A DNA stretch of 64,000 nt, from positions 434,001 through 498,000 of the forward strand of contig JAODTK010004087.1 in the NCBI GenBank assembly GCA_026419785.1. Direction: 5' to 3'. This stretch comes from Sclerodactyla briareus. Lineage: Eukaryota > Echinodermata > Holothuroidea > Dendrochirotida > Sclerodactylidae. Made by a program: the position numbers and the translations under genes. Below the pieces are notes generated by a model. It saw only the letters and a program-made list of their open reading frames with translations. It made no database searches and had not been told where the DNA came from. How positions within the stretch are numbered: the first letter of the stretch is position 1; each line of letters begins with the position of its first letter. Positions 39,101 to 51,100 of the stretch are shown here, piece after piece.

Positions 39101-42100
39101 TGGATCATCCTTTGTCTTTCAATTGGAATTCTCTAGTTTATAAAAGAGAGTCCAGCAGTGGGTGGTGCATAGGTATATGTATTTGCACTGTGTGGCCAGC
39201 ACAACACACTATAAAAGGCCAAGGTTGGGCCTTATGCCCTACCTCAGCCGCCAATGAACTCAAATTGATGTGTATTTTCTAATGTAGGAAAGGCAAAAGC
39301 ATGCTCATGCACATTTCATGTCCCTTGACAAAACTTCAACTTCACCTTTAGGTAGCAGAGTACTATTAGCTTGAAGATTCATCCGCGAAAAGGTTACCCT
39401 TAAAAATAGTCATAATATTATCTGGGGGTACTCTGCTGTTGAGGGAAGGAACATACGGATTGCTTTTTGCTCTATCTGGAAGGGGTTTATACAAAGTAAA
39501 AAGCCGAAAAATTTCAGGGATGGTCCTCTTTGGACGTTTAAAAATTTCATGGACTAAAATAGGAACTCGTCGAGTGTGTGTCGGAAAATTGAGTCAAAAA
39601 TACCACACTACAAATAGACCCCCTACTAGCTCAAAATCTGCGCGGTCATGGTACAGCGAATTGCACGTCGTTGGAATCGGTAGACTCTCTGCTCCACCGA
39701 GTGTATGGGATATTTCAAGGTGAAAAACTATGGGGACTGGATGGCTGAGAATGCACCTAATTTAGTGTGTAAGTTAATAGGGAGATTAATGGTTGCGTGC
39801 CACCTATACCGATTTCATAAACCTAATTTAAGGATGCTCTCTCCATTTCTGTATCACTTTGAGAAATCGGCCGTAGCCCGGCCGAGCCCCGACCCATGGT
39901 ACCAGTTCCGCGAAAAAGTATAGCATACTAGCCGGGCTACGACCGATTTTCTCGAAAGTGGTACCGATGGAAAAGCGCACTTAAATAGGTTATGAATTCA
40001 ATATGCTGCTGAAAAATGAAAAATCCCTTCCGTTTTGGGGTTATGAGAGATGTTCTGTAGCAGTTACACCTTTTCTGCCAATGAAGTCCTAACAACCATC
40101 CCTCTCTTAGATGGTAAAAAGTCATGGTTAGCAACATGTCTAGGTGAATTCCAGACCCCCCCCCCCCTCCCTACCGTAGGCTAATAGGCAGACGAATGGA
40201 ATGGCAGATTCAGTGTGCCATAAAAAAGATAAATGATTATTTGATTACTTACCTCTTCCGTTCCAGTCCCAACGTGAACAGAAGTAATCACTTAATACAT
40301 ACAATTAAAGTGACCCCATAGCAATAATGAATGAGTCCAATGAGATTGGGGCGGAGCTTATGATAAAGCAGGTGAATAACACAATATGTCATTATTATGT
40401 AGTGATTAGCAAATTAACTGAATTAATTTCATTTATTCAAACAACTTCTGAGTCTCTGAAGACCATGTTTCCATCGCTTCGTAACATTTATTTCTCATTT
40501 AGTCCATGGACACTATTCAGTACCTACGTTGTTAATTTCGATCATGATAATCATATGCGCGATCAATGAATCTTGCTACTGCAGCGAAGTTAAGTCTCGC
40601 ACAGCACTCTGCGCATTCGTCCGAGGATGCTGTGTTTGGGGTTCACCTGCTAACGTCCCCCAGGCGGACTTCTTATGTGGAGCACGCAAGTGCCCCCCGA
40701 TAGAGGCAGAAACCAGTATTTCCCCTCAATAGACAAAGCTTCACGTAACAAATTATTTCCGCTATCGCAACTCCATTTTCGCCAATTTCTAGATCTGGTT
40801 GACTAAATGTTGAGATTCTCATGACCATTTGCGCGTCCCCGATAACCCTTGCCAATCTTCTATAGAATTATAATAGTCTATTTTTTTCAGTTATCATTTT
40901 TTAAGTTGAGAAATACAATTGTCCGAACATACCTAACATACTGTTGCACGAGGCTACCTTAAGACTAGGCCTACACAACGTTCATAATAAAATTGTGGTC
41001 ACAAACTTCTTATTGGCCTCATGAAGATTTTGTGGTGATGACATGTATATTCGCTTATATATTTACAATAGAATGTGAGTGATGAATCATAAAAATATAT
41101 GTTCCAACAAAACCCAAACCGGTACGGTCCTTATTTCTTGTCATTTACCAATCAATGTATTGATTTTTAGAAGCCTCAGCGGCGTGAGGCCACGTTTCAT
41201 AGACTTCACTGATGCAACTGGTACAACACTCATAATGCACTATCGCAGGGTGTGAGCTCATTACGAGGCGGCCGCTGCCAGCAGGCAGCGCTGCCTGGCT
41301 ATTGTGTATTGGTTTGGTCATAGCAACGAACTAAAGCCGCGGCGGCGGCGGCGCGGCCTCCCTCGGCTCGCCCAGACGGCCGCGCGGCCGATATTTTGAC
41401 ATGGCGCCTTAATCGTTGTTTACAAGCCAAAATTGGCCAAAATATCCATTTCATTTTCCCAAATTTCCGATTTTCGAGCAAAATTCACCCCGACCTGAAC
41501 CAAAAACTAGAGGCATCCATGGTGCCTGAGCTCAAAAACTGCACGAATGTACCAAGACAACTGTAAAATTATGTGACAATGTTCAAGATCCTGAGGCCAA
41601 GTATTCAGTTTCAACCATGGCCTATTGGCCCCTTTACGATTTTTGACCATGCATGGCCAAAGCAGTCATAATATTCCACATGGGCTCAGTCCCAGTGATA
41701 CTGGGCCTGGGTCCTATATCCCTGACCACCCTAAAGGTACAGCTATCGGACCACCATTTGACTGAACATCAGTACTGTACAACAGTATTTTCGTAGGAGA
41801 TACAAGATTTTGCAGTATTCATTATTGGGCCCTAGGGCTTCAAATTCCCAAGACCTGCAATGGCACTCTACACAATGAACCGGTACCTGTAACTTGAAGA
41901 AAAGCAATTGAGGCTTGTGGGAGAAGATCATTTCAAGTACCATTGGGGGAAATTTCATGAAACTGGCCCACAGGCCCAAGTATGACCTTGGATCAAAAAT
42001 TCCGAACCGCCCCAAAGGTACGGCTGTTAACCATATTTCATACCGATGTCAGCACTGTGCAATCAAAATTTTGTAATAAGGAGAAACTTTCGGCGTGATT

Positions 42101-45100
42101 CCTAACATGATGGGCCCTAGTTCCCAAGTGGGACCTTGGACCTAAATCCCTTAGCACCATGAAAGGTAGGGCAAACTGGAACCACCATTATGACCACCAA
42201 TATGACCACCATTTCTATGAGCATACAGATTTGGCAGTATTCATATGATGGGCCCCTATGGCCCAAACTGGGCCTTGAGCCCAAAATTCCTAACACCCTC
42301 AATGGCCCCTACCCAAGACCTTTACATGTATTAAGAACACAATTATTCTTGTGGAGGAGATGCTTTCAAGCACAAGTATGTGTGAAATTTTCATAAAATG
42401 GGCCCACGTGCCATGTGGGACTTTGACCGAACATTCCTGAACACCCCAAAGGTATGGCTGTTAGACCATCCATCTGACTGAATTTGTCAGCACTGTGGCA
42501 CTGAAATTGTAAGAGGAGAAGCATTTTGCGTAATTCCACAGACGGGCCCCAGGGCCCACTCTTGGCCTTGGGACCCTTAATCCCCGGGCACCCTGAAGGT
42601 AAAGCTATTAGACCATCATTAAGACTGAACATCTGCAACTGTGCAACAAAATTGTAAGAGATACAAGATTTTGCAATATTTCATATAATTGGGCCTGGGG
42701 TCCCCAACGGCCCTTGAAACCCAAATTCCTGAACCACCCCCTATCAGCCCTCTCACCCACCAACCATCCAAGGAACTTTGAAGAACAACATTGAATCGTT
42801 GTGGAAGGGAGATGCATTCCAATTTCTAAAATGGGCCCTCGGGCCCAAGTGCGACCTTGGACCCAAAATTCCTGAACACCCCGATGTACGGCTGTTAGTC
42901 CCTCATTATGACTGAACCTCAGCACGGTGCACCAAATAGGCAATTGTTTAACACATGGATGGAGTGATGGATTGATGATGTATTGATGGATGGCCGTTCT
43001 GGACTTACCGGGTTACAGGTTTTCAGACTTTGACCTCTGGTGACCTCAAATGACTTCTGACCTGTCCCCAAAACAATAGGGTTCATGTACTCATCATGGG
43101 GAACCACATACCAAGTATGTGCTTCATCCATCCGGGTGGGGTTTGAGTTATCGTGTTTATAAGCAACAACTACTGGCCAAAACATCGAATTTTCACAAAT
43201 TTTTCTATTTTCGACGAACCACAATGCACCCGCCTGAACCAAAAAAAACAATAGGGTTCCTGTACTCCCCATAAGAAAGCTATACACCCAATTTCACATT
43301 GATCAGATCACCATTCTGGACTTATCAGTTTACAAGGTTTTTAACTTTGACCTCTGGTGACCACAGATGACCTCCTCCCTGACCCCAAACAATAAGGGTT
43401 CATGTATCCTCATGGGGAACATCACATACCAAGTAGAGCTTCATCCATCCGGGTGGGACAGTTAATCGGGTTTCAAGCCAAAAATTTGCCACAATATCAA
43501 ATTTCACAAAATTTCTATTTTCGCCCAAAAATTCCCTCCGACCTGGACCAAAAAAACATAAGGTTCCTGTACTTCCCCATAAGACAGCGTTACCATCAAT
43601 GTCATTTTTGATCAGACCATACGTTCTGGACTTATCGTGTTTTACAAGGTTTCAGACTTTGACCTCTGGTGACCTCATGACCTCTGACCTGACCCAAAAA
43701 CAATAGTGGTGCCTGACTCATCATTGGGAACACACAACTAAGTAATGAAGCCTGACCTACTCTAACCTGATCAAGTTATCGTTTGACAAGCTGGGCGTCA
43801 CACACCACCTACATACACACCCACAACATGCCTGCATCGATTCCTCTGACTTTCCGTCAAGAATCAAAACCCATCTGATCCTTGTTTGTACGGTGAAATT
43901 ACAATCTCTGTACACTTCACCTATAAGCTTATTCTGTTCATGCCGATAGACTCAGGCAAACCTCACTCAATGACCGGCCCAGTGAAGTGACATAGCTGCA
44001 AAAACAAATACATTAATGGTTCCACCCTAAACCTGAGAACATATCCAACATGAGCATGAATAAGTTCAGAATATGGATGCCCCAAAAATGAATGTGCTCC
44101 TGAAAGGCACCACAGAATTCCTTACACAAAAATTCATATGCCAGCCAAGGCATGCTAGCCTCATACTGAGTGGCTGAGAGTGTCACTATAGACCTCCATT
44201 CATATTTGTCACAGAAACTCATATATGTACTTATTTACAAGTGTATGTAGGTATCACATCATCTCTCAAACAATTTGTAGAACAACCACCAAATTAGATA
44301 AGATTTTTATGCACAACCTTCTGTAGAGCCTCAAATGATCATTGAGCTTGATACACAATGAGGTCACTACCATAGGTATCGTCAATGCGTGCCATACCTC
44401 TGGTTGTTCACCATGATGTTGCAGTCCTTCCTGACCGGCACATGCAGCCTCCTTGGCCCCCAGAACGGCCATCTGATTCAAACCGGGCCTGCACCCCTTT
44501 CATTGTCCTTTGCTGTAGGCTTGGGAAGGTCCCTCATCCACTTCATTTATCGACCTCGACCTCTCCATATGAACCCACTCCCTGCTGACCTTGATTGGTA
44601 CTCAGCATCTGCAATGATTTCATCAGATCCCAATTATAGTTCATTTGTCAAAGGGTTTTCATAAGTGTGCATTCTGCTGACCTCAAATTTAAAACTGAAG
44701 TGAATGTTTTTCACATTTCAAACTTATCAGGCCAAGGTGACATTTTAATCAATATCACCAACAAAAACCGATTGAACAAATGATTGATCTACCTACTAAT
44801 GCAGTCCCATGGCTCTTGTTTGTACGAAAAAGTGTCACAGAAACCACACACCACACACGTGTATAATCATCATGACTGCACAGATTCATTCCTGTTGATT
44901 TTGTTTTGATGTTGAAGAAACAAACGCAATAAAAAAATTAAAGTAATGGCAGGTTGGACGGTTTGTTCTTCTAACACTAGCTCACCTGTTTTGCAACATC
45001 ATGGTTATTTAAGTAGAGGGCTATATTCTATTTTAACCATTCTGTCTGAATGATTTTGATATAGAGGATTCCGTTTTTTCTTAAGTCAGAATTTCAAAGT

Positions 45101-48100
45101 TAAATTAAAAGTAATTTAAAAGTGACACCTCAATCAGGTAATCCTGATAATTGACTAAATATATTTATCTGGTATTCTAATGAGCTAAATTATAGGTCCT
45201 CCAGCCTCTATGCTCATTGATAGTACATATAACATAGTACATATACACATACAACATAGAACCATAGCTCCTACGATCTGTGAAGTAACACTTGCGAATA
45301 GGCTCGATGATAAGCTCATAAAATGAGCTAATAAAAACGTGTACAGGGTTTTTGTTATTCAAGGGTCGACACAAAAGCAAGCAGTGGATGTGAGGCAGTG
45401 GTTGACAGCAAGATCAAGAATTGGATTGGAAGTCCGGGGAATGTGGAGAGTTAGAAAATAGGGGGAGGTATCCAAAAGACGACAGCAAGGGTGTAACAGA
45501 GTTCTGCCCTAGCGAGATCTGCCCTACTGTAATTATATCCAGTGCTTATATAGCGCTTTTTTCCACATGCTCTGAGCGCTTCACAGATATTACCCTTGAT
45601 CATCAGTGATTTGTCACACCCGTCAAACTGACCCCATTTCCGTGTTTACCATTTCAGTACGTACTTTAAAAGTCGTGTCACCCGGGGGACTCCCCACTTT
45701 ACAGTGGGTGGCGTGGGACATTGCAGGAGACATGCCTCGTCCAACAGCACTACAAAAAGTCTGATCTCAGAATAATTTTTGTTTTGCTGTCTGGAGCGAC
45801 TGAGCTAATCTGCCTCCTTGGGAGTGAGTTGCTTGAAAAAAAAAAGGATTCCGCTAGTTTTGGACAGAGCATGGTGAGAACGATATCTAAGTTGAATATA
45901 ATAATAATAATACAGCATTTGTATAGCGCTCAATGCAGAGCCTCTGAGCGCTAAGAAAGAAAATCCTAAGAAGGGAAGCAAATGGAGTAAAGTGGGATTT
46001 CACCGAGACTTGAAGGAGTCAACACAGTGAATGCAAAGTGCGTTGGGAAGGGCATTCCACAAAGTAGGCCGGCCCAGCGAGAAACATTCCTTCCATACGT
46101 TTTGTCCTTCGCTTGGCCTTGGGTATAGATGACGTGAAGATGACCGTAATGTGCGAGAAGGCTGATACGGCGTCAATGTATCTATAAGATAACTCGGAGC
46201 GGTGCCATTGAATATCTTATACATAAGCAAAATATATCTTGAAGGAAGTACGGGCCTGAATAGGAAGCCAGTGGAGGTTTGCCAGCACAGGTGTAATATG
46301 TTGCCCCTGGGTGACAAAGTGTGACAATCCGGGCCGCAGCATTTTGTATGTGCTGAAGCTTTGTGAGCTCGGAAAGAGGTAGACCAAAAAGCAAGCCATT
46401 ACAAAAGTCGAGGTGGCAGGTAACAAAGGTATGTGGACAACCTTCTCCGCAGTTTTCTGATCCAAGAATTTACGTAGCTTTCCAATAGTATGAACGCCAT
46501 ACCAGCCAGTGCGACACATGTTACGAATGTCTTTGAAGTTCAAGTGCTGATCGAACAACTCACCAAGATTTCTAGCAGAGGCGACAGGCTGGATCAAGGC
46601 GTCTCCAATTCGCACGGGATCAAGAGGTAGACTCTCACGAAATCTGGAGGTGAAATGAATCATTTTCTGTTTGATCCATTGTTTTTAGCTTGTTGATTCC
46701 AGCACAATTGATGATGTCAATAACACCTTGTTCTAATCTTTGAACTGCCTCAAGATGTTCTGACGGTTGAAACGAACATAAATCTGGTGTCATCCTCGTA
46801 AATCATGTGTTCCAATACATGGGACGAGATGATGTCGCTGATGGGACCAGTATAGATAGTATACAACAAGGGGCCCAGTACAGAACCTTGTGGGACACCA
46901 TACTTCTGGTTGTGTGGAACTGATTTTTTTTTTTAATATCGATTATTACAGACCAGGTTCTACCAGATAAATACGACTGTAGCCACTGAAGTGCAGTGCC
47001 ACACACCGCGTAGCGTGCGATTCCTTCAGACGTTTCAGTAAGATGGTCTGATCGATCAGGTATCAAAAGCTGCACTCATATCCAAAAGGATTAAAACCAC
47101 TTCTTGTTACTATCAATGGCCTGGAGTAGGTTATGTTGCACACTAAGAAGAGCAGTTTCGATGCACGATTTGGACAAAGGCAGACTGAAAGGGCGAATGA
47201 AGGTTGTTGTCGTCAAAATATTGGCTCAGCTGCAAACAAACGCTGCGCTCAATAACTTTTGACAGGAAAGGGCAGAGACTTACGGGCGATAACTCTGGCG
47301 ATCGTTCCTGTCGAGACCCTTCTTCTTATGAATAGGAAAAACCTGCCCAATCGTCAAAAAACTGGAAGGTCATTGACGCCATTTTTTTTTTTGTTGAGAG
47401 AGACTGGTTGACAAGATATCAGTATTCCAGGACGAGTACATCTAAGCATGACATCAGAAGAGGGGTCGATATCGGATCAGAGTTGCAAGTTTAGCAGGAG
47501 CGCCCATTATAACTTTGCGAACATCAACAGTTGATAGTTCAAGAAATTGCAGACACGTCGAGGGAGAAATCAGGCTTTCAGGGTAGTACAGGTAAACCGA
47601 TTCTCAAATTGAATCAATCTTGCCAGTAAAGAAATCGGCAAATTGGTTTGCTGTGGACTCAGCGCAAGTGAAGTCAGGTAGAGTCTTCTCCGGTTTAATA
47701 TTACACATAGAGTTGATGGCTTTGAAGAGATTGGTGATATCACAATCTTCAAACATTGATGAGTAGTATGCACACCTGGTAGACTATAGGGACTGATTAT
47801 AAGATCTGCAGTTATCCAGATAAACTGCTTTGTCGGCAGCAGAACCAGACTTCTACCATTTGCGCTCAAGTTTACGCTTAGTTCGCTTGGAAGCACGGAG
47901 AGTGTCATCATACCAGGGTGCATTTGGTCTTAGTGTGATCGTGGTGTTATCTAAGGGAGGTGCTGTCAAGAAGGTAACTGAGCACATCGTTGTATTGGTC
48001 AACCAATGACGAAACATTGTTGGACCTGTTAGTATAATACATAAAGAGAAGACCAAGGACCTGGGGATGGTGATCATGTTGTGAGCAAAGTGCTGAAGTT

Positions 48101-51100
48101 TGTAGAAGATTGATCAAGGAAGTGTGGACGACTGAAGATGACATGGAAGAGGTTGGTGGAGGGGGAGTCCCGAAGGGACAGCTGAGCAAGATGGCGAGGT
48201 GGTGGGTGGGCAATTGCTACAGGAGTGAGGTGAAATCCAAGTCACCCTGTGCTGATGATAACCAGAGTGAAATTGGAAGAAGAATTACCCCACTGAAATC
48301 TAATCAGATACAACCCTGTTGCTACATACAAAGTTTCATTGAGATCCCTGATTCCATTTCAGAGGTGAGCATGACACACACATACACACACACCACCACC
48401 AATTGGATCCACCAAGTGATCGCTGCTAAAAGTGTTTACTAGTTCATTCCAGCAAGACAGAAATGATACCATTTGTGAGTTGATGTAATATGCAGAAGAT
48501 ACAAGGAATGTGAGGGACAACTAACCATCCTCAGGAGAATTATCTCCACTCGGATTGGCTGACTGCTCTCCCGTTTCCATCCGTTCAGTCTCACGATCGG
48601 TTTTTGACTCATGATTGGCTGGTTCAGTCTCTCGGTTGTTCGATTCGTCACTTGCAATTTTCCTCTTCTTCTGGAGGAACTCTACGAGACTGGGATCTGG
48701 AAATCACAGACAGAATAAGACATGTGACATGGTAATAGTAAACAGTATGAATCTCTGAATAAAAGCATAAATCACCAACTCGATCCGACGAGACAATTAC
48801 CCGCCACACAACTACCCCCAAGGATTATGGCTGGGGATAGGAGAGGGGGGTATGAACGAGGCGATGTCAGGGTGGCAATTGTCTGGCAACCACCCATATC
48901 ATACACATGGGACAGGTAATGTTAACCTGCTATTGTATCCCTCAAAACAGCACTTTGTTGTTGGAATTAAAAGAACAAAACTGTTCTCAAATTCCTGAGA
49001 CATCTACATGTGTGTGTTGTAAAAAAATGCGCTAAGTGGTATAATAATAAAATAATAGTGTGATAGCGATTTTAAAGTGAACATCCCATGGCTGATATGG
49101 TATTCATGACTGTAAATTAAGGGAAAAACTATTGAACAATGTAGATTTGTTACAAGTAGTCCTGAATAGTTTAGGCGCCGTTTCTTAACCGTCATGATCC
49201 ACTTCCTCACATATGAGTAAAAAGTCTCACCATTTACCCCTAGGGCTGTTCAGTGCAGGGAATACACAGACTCTGGTTTCACCCGAGGCATTCCAAATTC
49301 ATCCCTGGGGGACGACGGTTGAGGGAGCCCTGGTCTACAGGTACACTAGCGACCCGTTTATGGTCAACCGCGTCTATATTATGATCTCACACATGACATT
49401 CACTGTTAACGGAATAGTGGCAATATGCTCCCTAGTTCTTCGGGGAATTTGAATATTGTTACAACTGACCAATTTTGCTGACCTAACTTTTGGGTAGAAA
49501 AACTCACAGCTCCACCCATCCAAGATGATAACTGGGTACCTGTGGAGAACTAAAGCACAAGCTTGGTCCTGTTGGAGAGCATGCCTGTTCCTCTGGGTGA
49601 TATTTGTAGAGTGCCTTGAGCAGTTCAGTGTGAAGGCAATATAAAATTTAACAATAGATATGAATATCATTGTTACTATTATTATTTGTCATATCTTCAG
49701 ATTCACACCCCTGTCTATTTTATGACAATTTTAGGCCATCGCAATTAGGTTTATAAGTTAAAGGGTTTAAGAAAACACACGAGTATGGTATATAAGTGTC
49801 ACCAAAAGATGTGGTGTGAATAAAAATCCAACAAGGGAAGTGGAAATCTAGAAGAGGTATAAGATGAGAATTGAAACTGCTTATTATGACTCATGAGAAG
49901 GCCAAATAGAAAGGCTGTTCAATATACTCACACACGGCTTCGTGGATATGTGGTATTTCAACAGATATTGGGACTGCAAAGTTAGACAATTATTTAACTA
50001 TGAACTTACCTATCATAGCCTTTATTCTTGCCTGCTCCTGTAGTATTTCCTCCTCTGACATTTCGGCCATCTTGGCTTTGTTCTCCTCATGGATAGACCG
50101 GGAGATGCCCTTCCCTTCTGCACCACCGCCAGTGACTATTACGGAGGAATCTGTTAGGAAATGGAAAAGGACTTATCGCATTTACAAAGTTTCCAGACTT
50201 TGACCTCAAATGACCTCTGACCTGACCCCACAAAAAGGGGTTCATGTACTCATCATGGGAAACACACACACTAATGTGTCACATTGCACTGATGGTGACA
50301 CTTCTTTCTGGATCATCCACACAGGATCATCCACACTGGATCATCCACACTGTCCTAATCTGACCATACCTTGACCTTACCCTTCCCCTCACATCAGCGA
50401 AACACTAACAAGAGGGCAATCCCTGGAGTTGCAGGATCTCATCCGCAAATGTGGAACTATTCATTTGTTTCTTCTTGCTACCTTTTCGCGAGTTGCAAAG
50501 GACAAAATTTATTAAAATATGTCTGAAAACAGCGATTTTCCCCAAAAATTATTCATATTCATGAAATTTCAGTTAATTTACAGCATAAACGCTGGGAAAC
50601 CCTTTGCGTTGATACTTTGTATTCCTTCTGAAATTTGGAATAATTCAGTCCTCCAATCTCTAAGTATACCGAGAACTGAACAGATTTTCAGAAATTCTCA
50701 AATTTGGCCAAATCCCCCTAAAATTGACATTTTTTGCTAATTTTTGGCTGATTGCAATGGGGAAAGTTGTTATTTGTGCCTTTTTACATTGCTACAAAGT
50801 TTGAATCATTCAGTCATTGGAATAAGGGAATACCTTGGAAAATAGTGAAAAACTTGTGAAATGAGAAATTGCCCCAAAATTTGTCTTTTTGCCTCCTAAA
50901 TTCCCAAATTTTGATAGTTTTGGTCTAATTTTGAGAGCAATAATGTGCTTTAGTGACTATTGAAGCGTGTGCAAAATTTCACTTTGTTCAGCCACTCCAA
51001 AGGAGATATTTGTGAAAAACCATCAAAAATCTGACGGACACGCAAACGCACACACACACACACACACGCACACACACAAACTGGACACTTTCGCAAGTGC

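Larger units (their letters stand above)
36755..41408. mobile_element. 4.65-kb Harbinger-like DNA transposon insertion
   Basis: The ends are inverted: left GGCGCC(CCCC)ATGTCAAAA, right (minus strand) GGCGCCATGTCAAAATATCG. Both run into GC-rich GGCGGCCG / CGGCCGCG and then weaker similarity for about 150 bases (TCTGGGCGA, ACACAATAG). The flanks are TTA at 36752-36754 and TTA at 41409-41411, and the host repeat is cleanly interrupted. A 3-bp TTA target duplication is characteristic of PIF/Harbinger elements. No intact transposase is visible, so it is non-autonomous or decayed. Local base composition (CpG-rich ends) differs sharply from the host intron. Confidence 0.7.
35900..43870 (+). mobile_element. 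Tandem-repeat-bearing transposon, copy B (interrupted)
   Basis: The left end ACAGAAGCCAAGCTAGTATC + CTTGACTG is near 35900. The right end ATTCCTCTGACTTTCCGTCA + AGAATCAAAA is near 43870. The dimeric ~310-bp units run 36040-36754, resume at 41409 (ATCGTTGTTTACAAGCC) and again at 42990-43790. They are split by the Harbinger-like insertion (36755-41408) and by a different array (41530-42940). When the insertion is removed, the unit reads through: GGTCGAGTTA joins TCG-TGTTTACAAGCC. Confidence 0.75.

Noticed and set aside
42200-43000. Overlapping ORFs on both strands in the 430-bp array
   Set aside because: They recur with the array period and carry no domain.
44013-44222. Minus frame [17 protein letters not shown] with a GTAAGG donor as the missing RPAP1 exon
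   Set aside because: Similarity to the expected block is too weak and the acceptor is poor.
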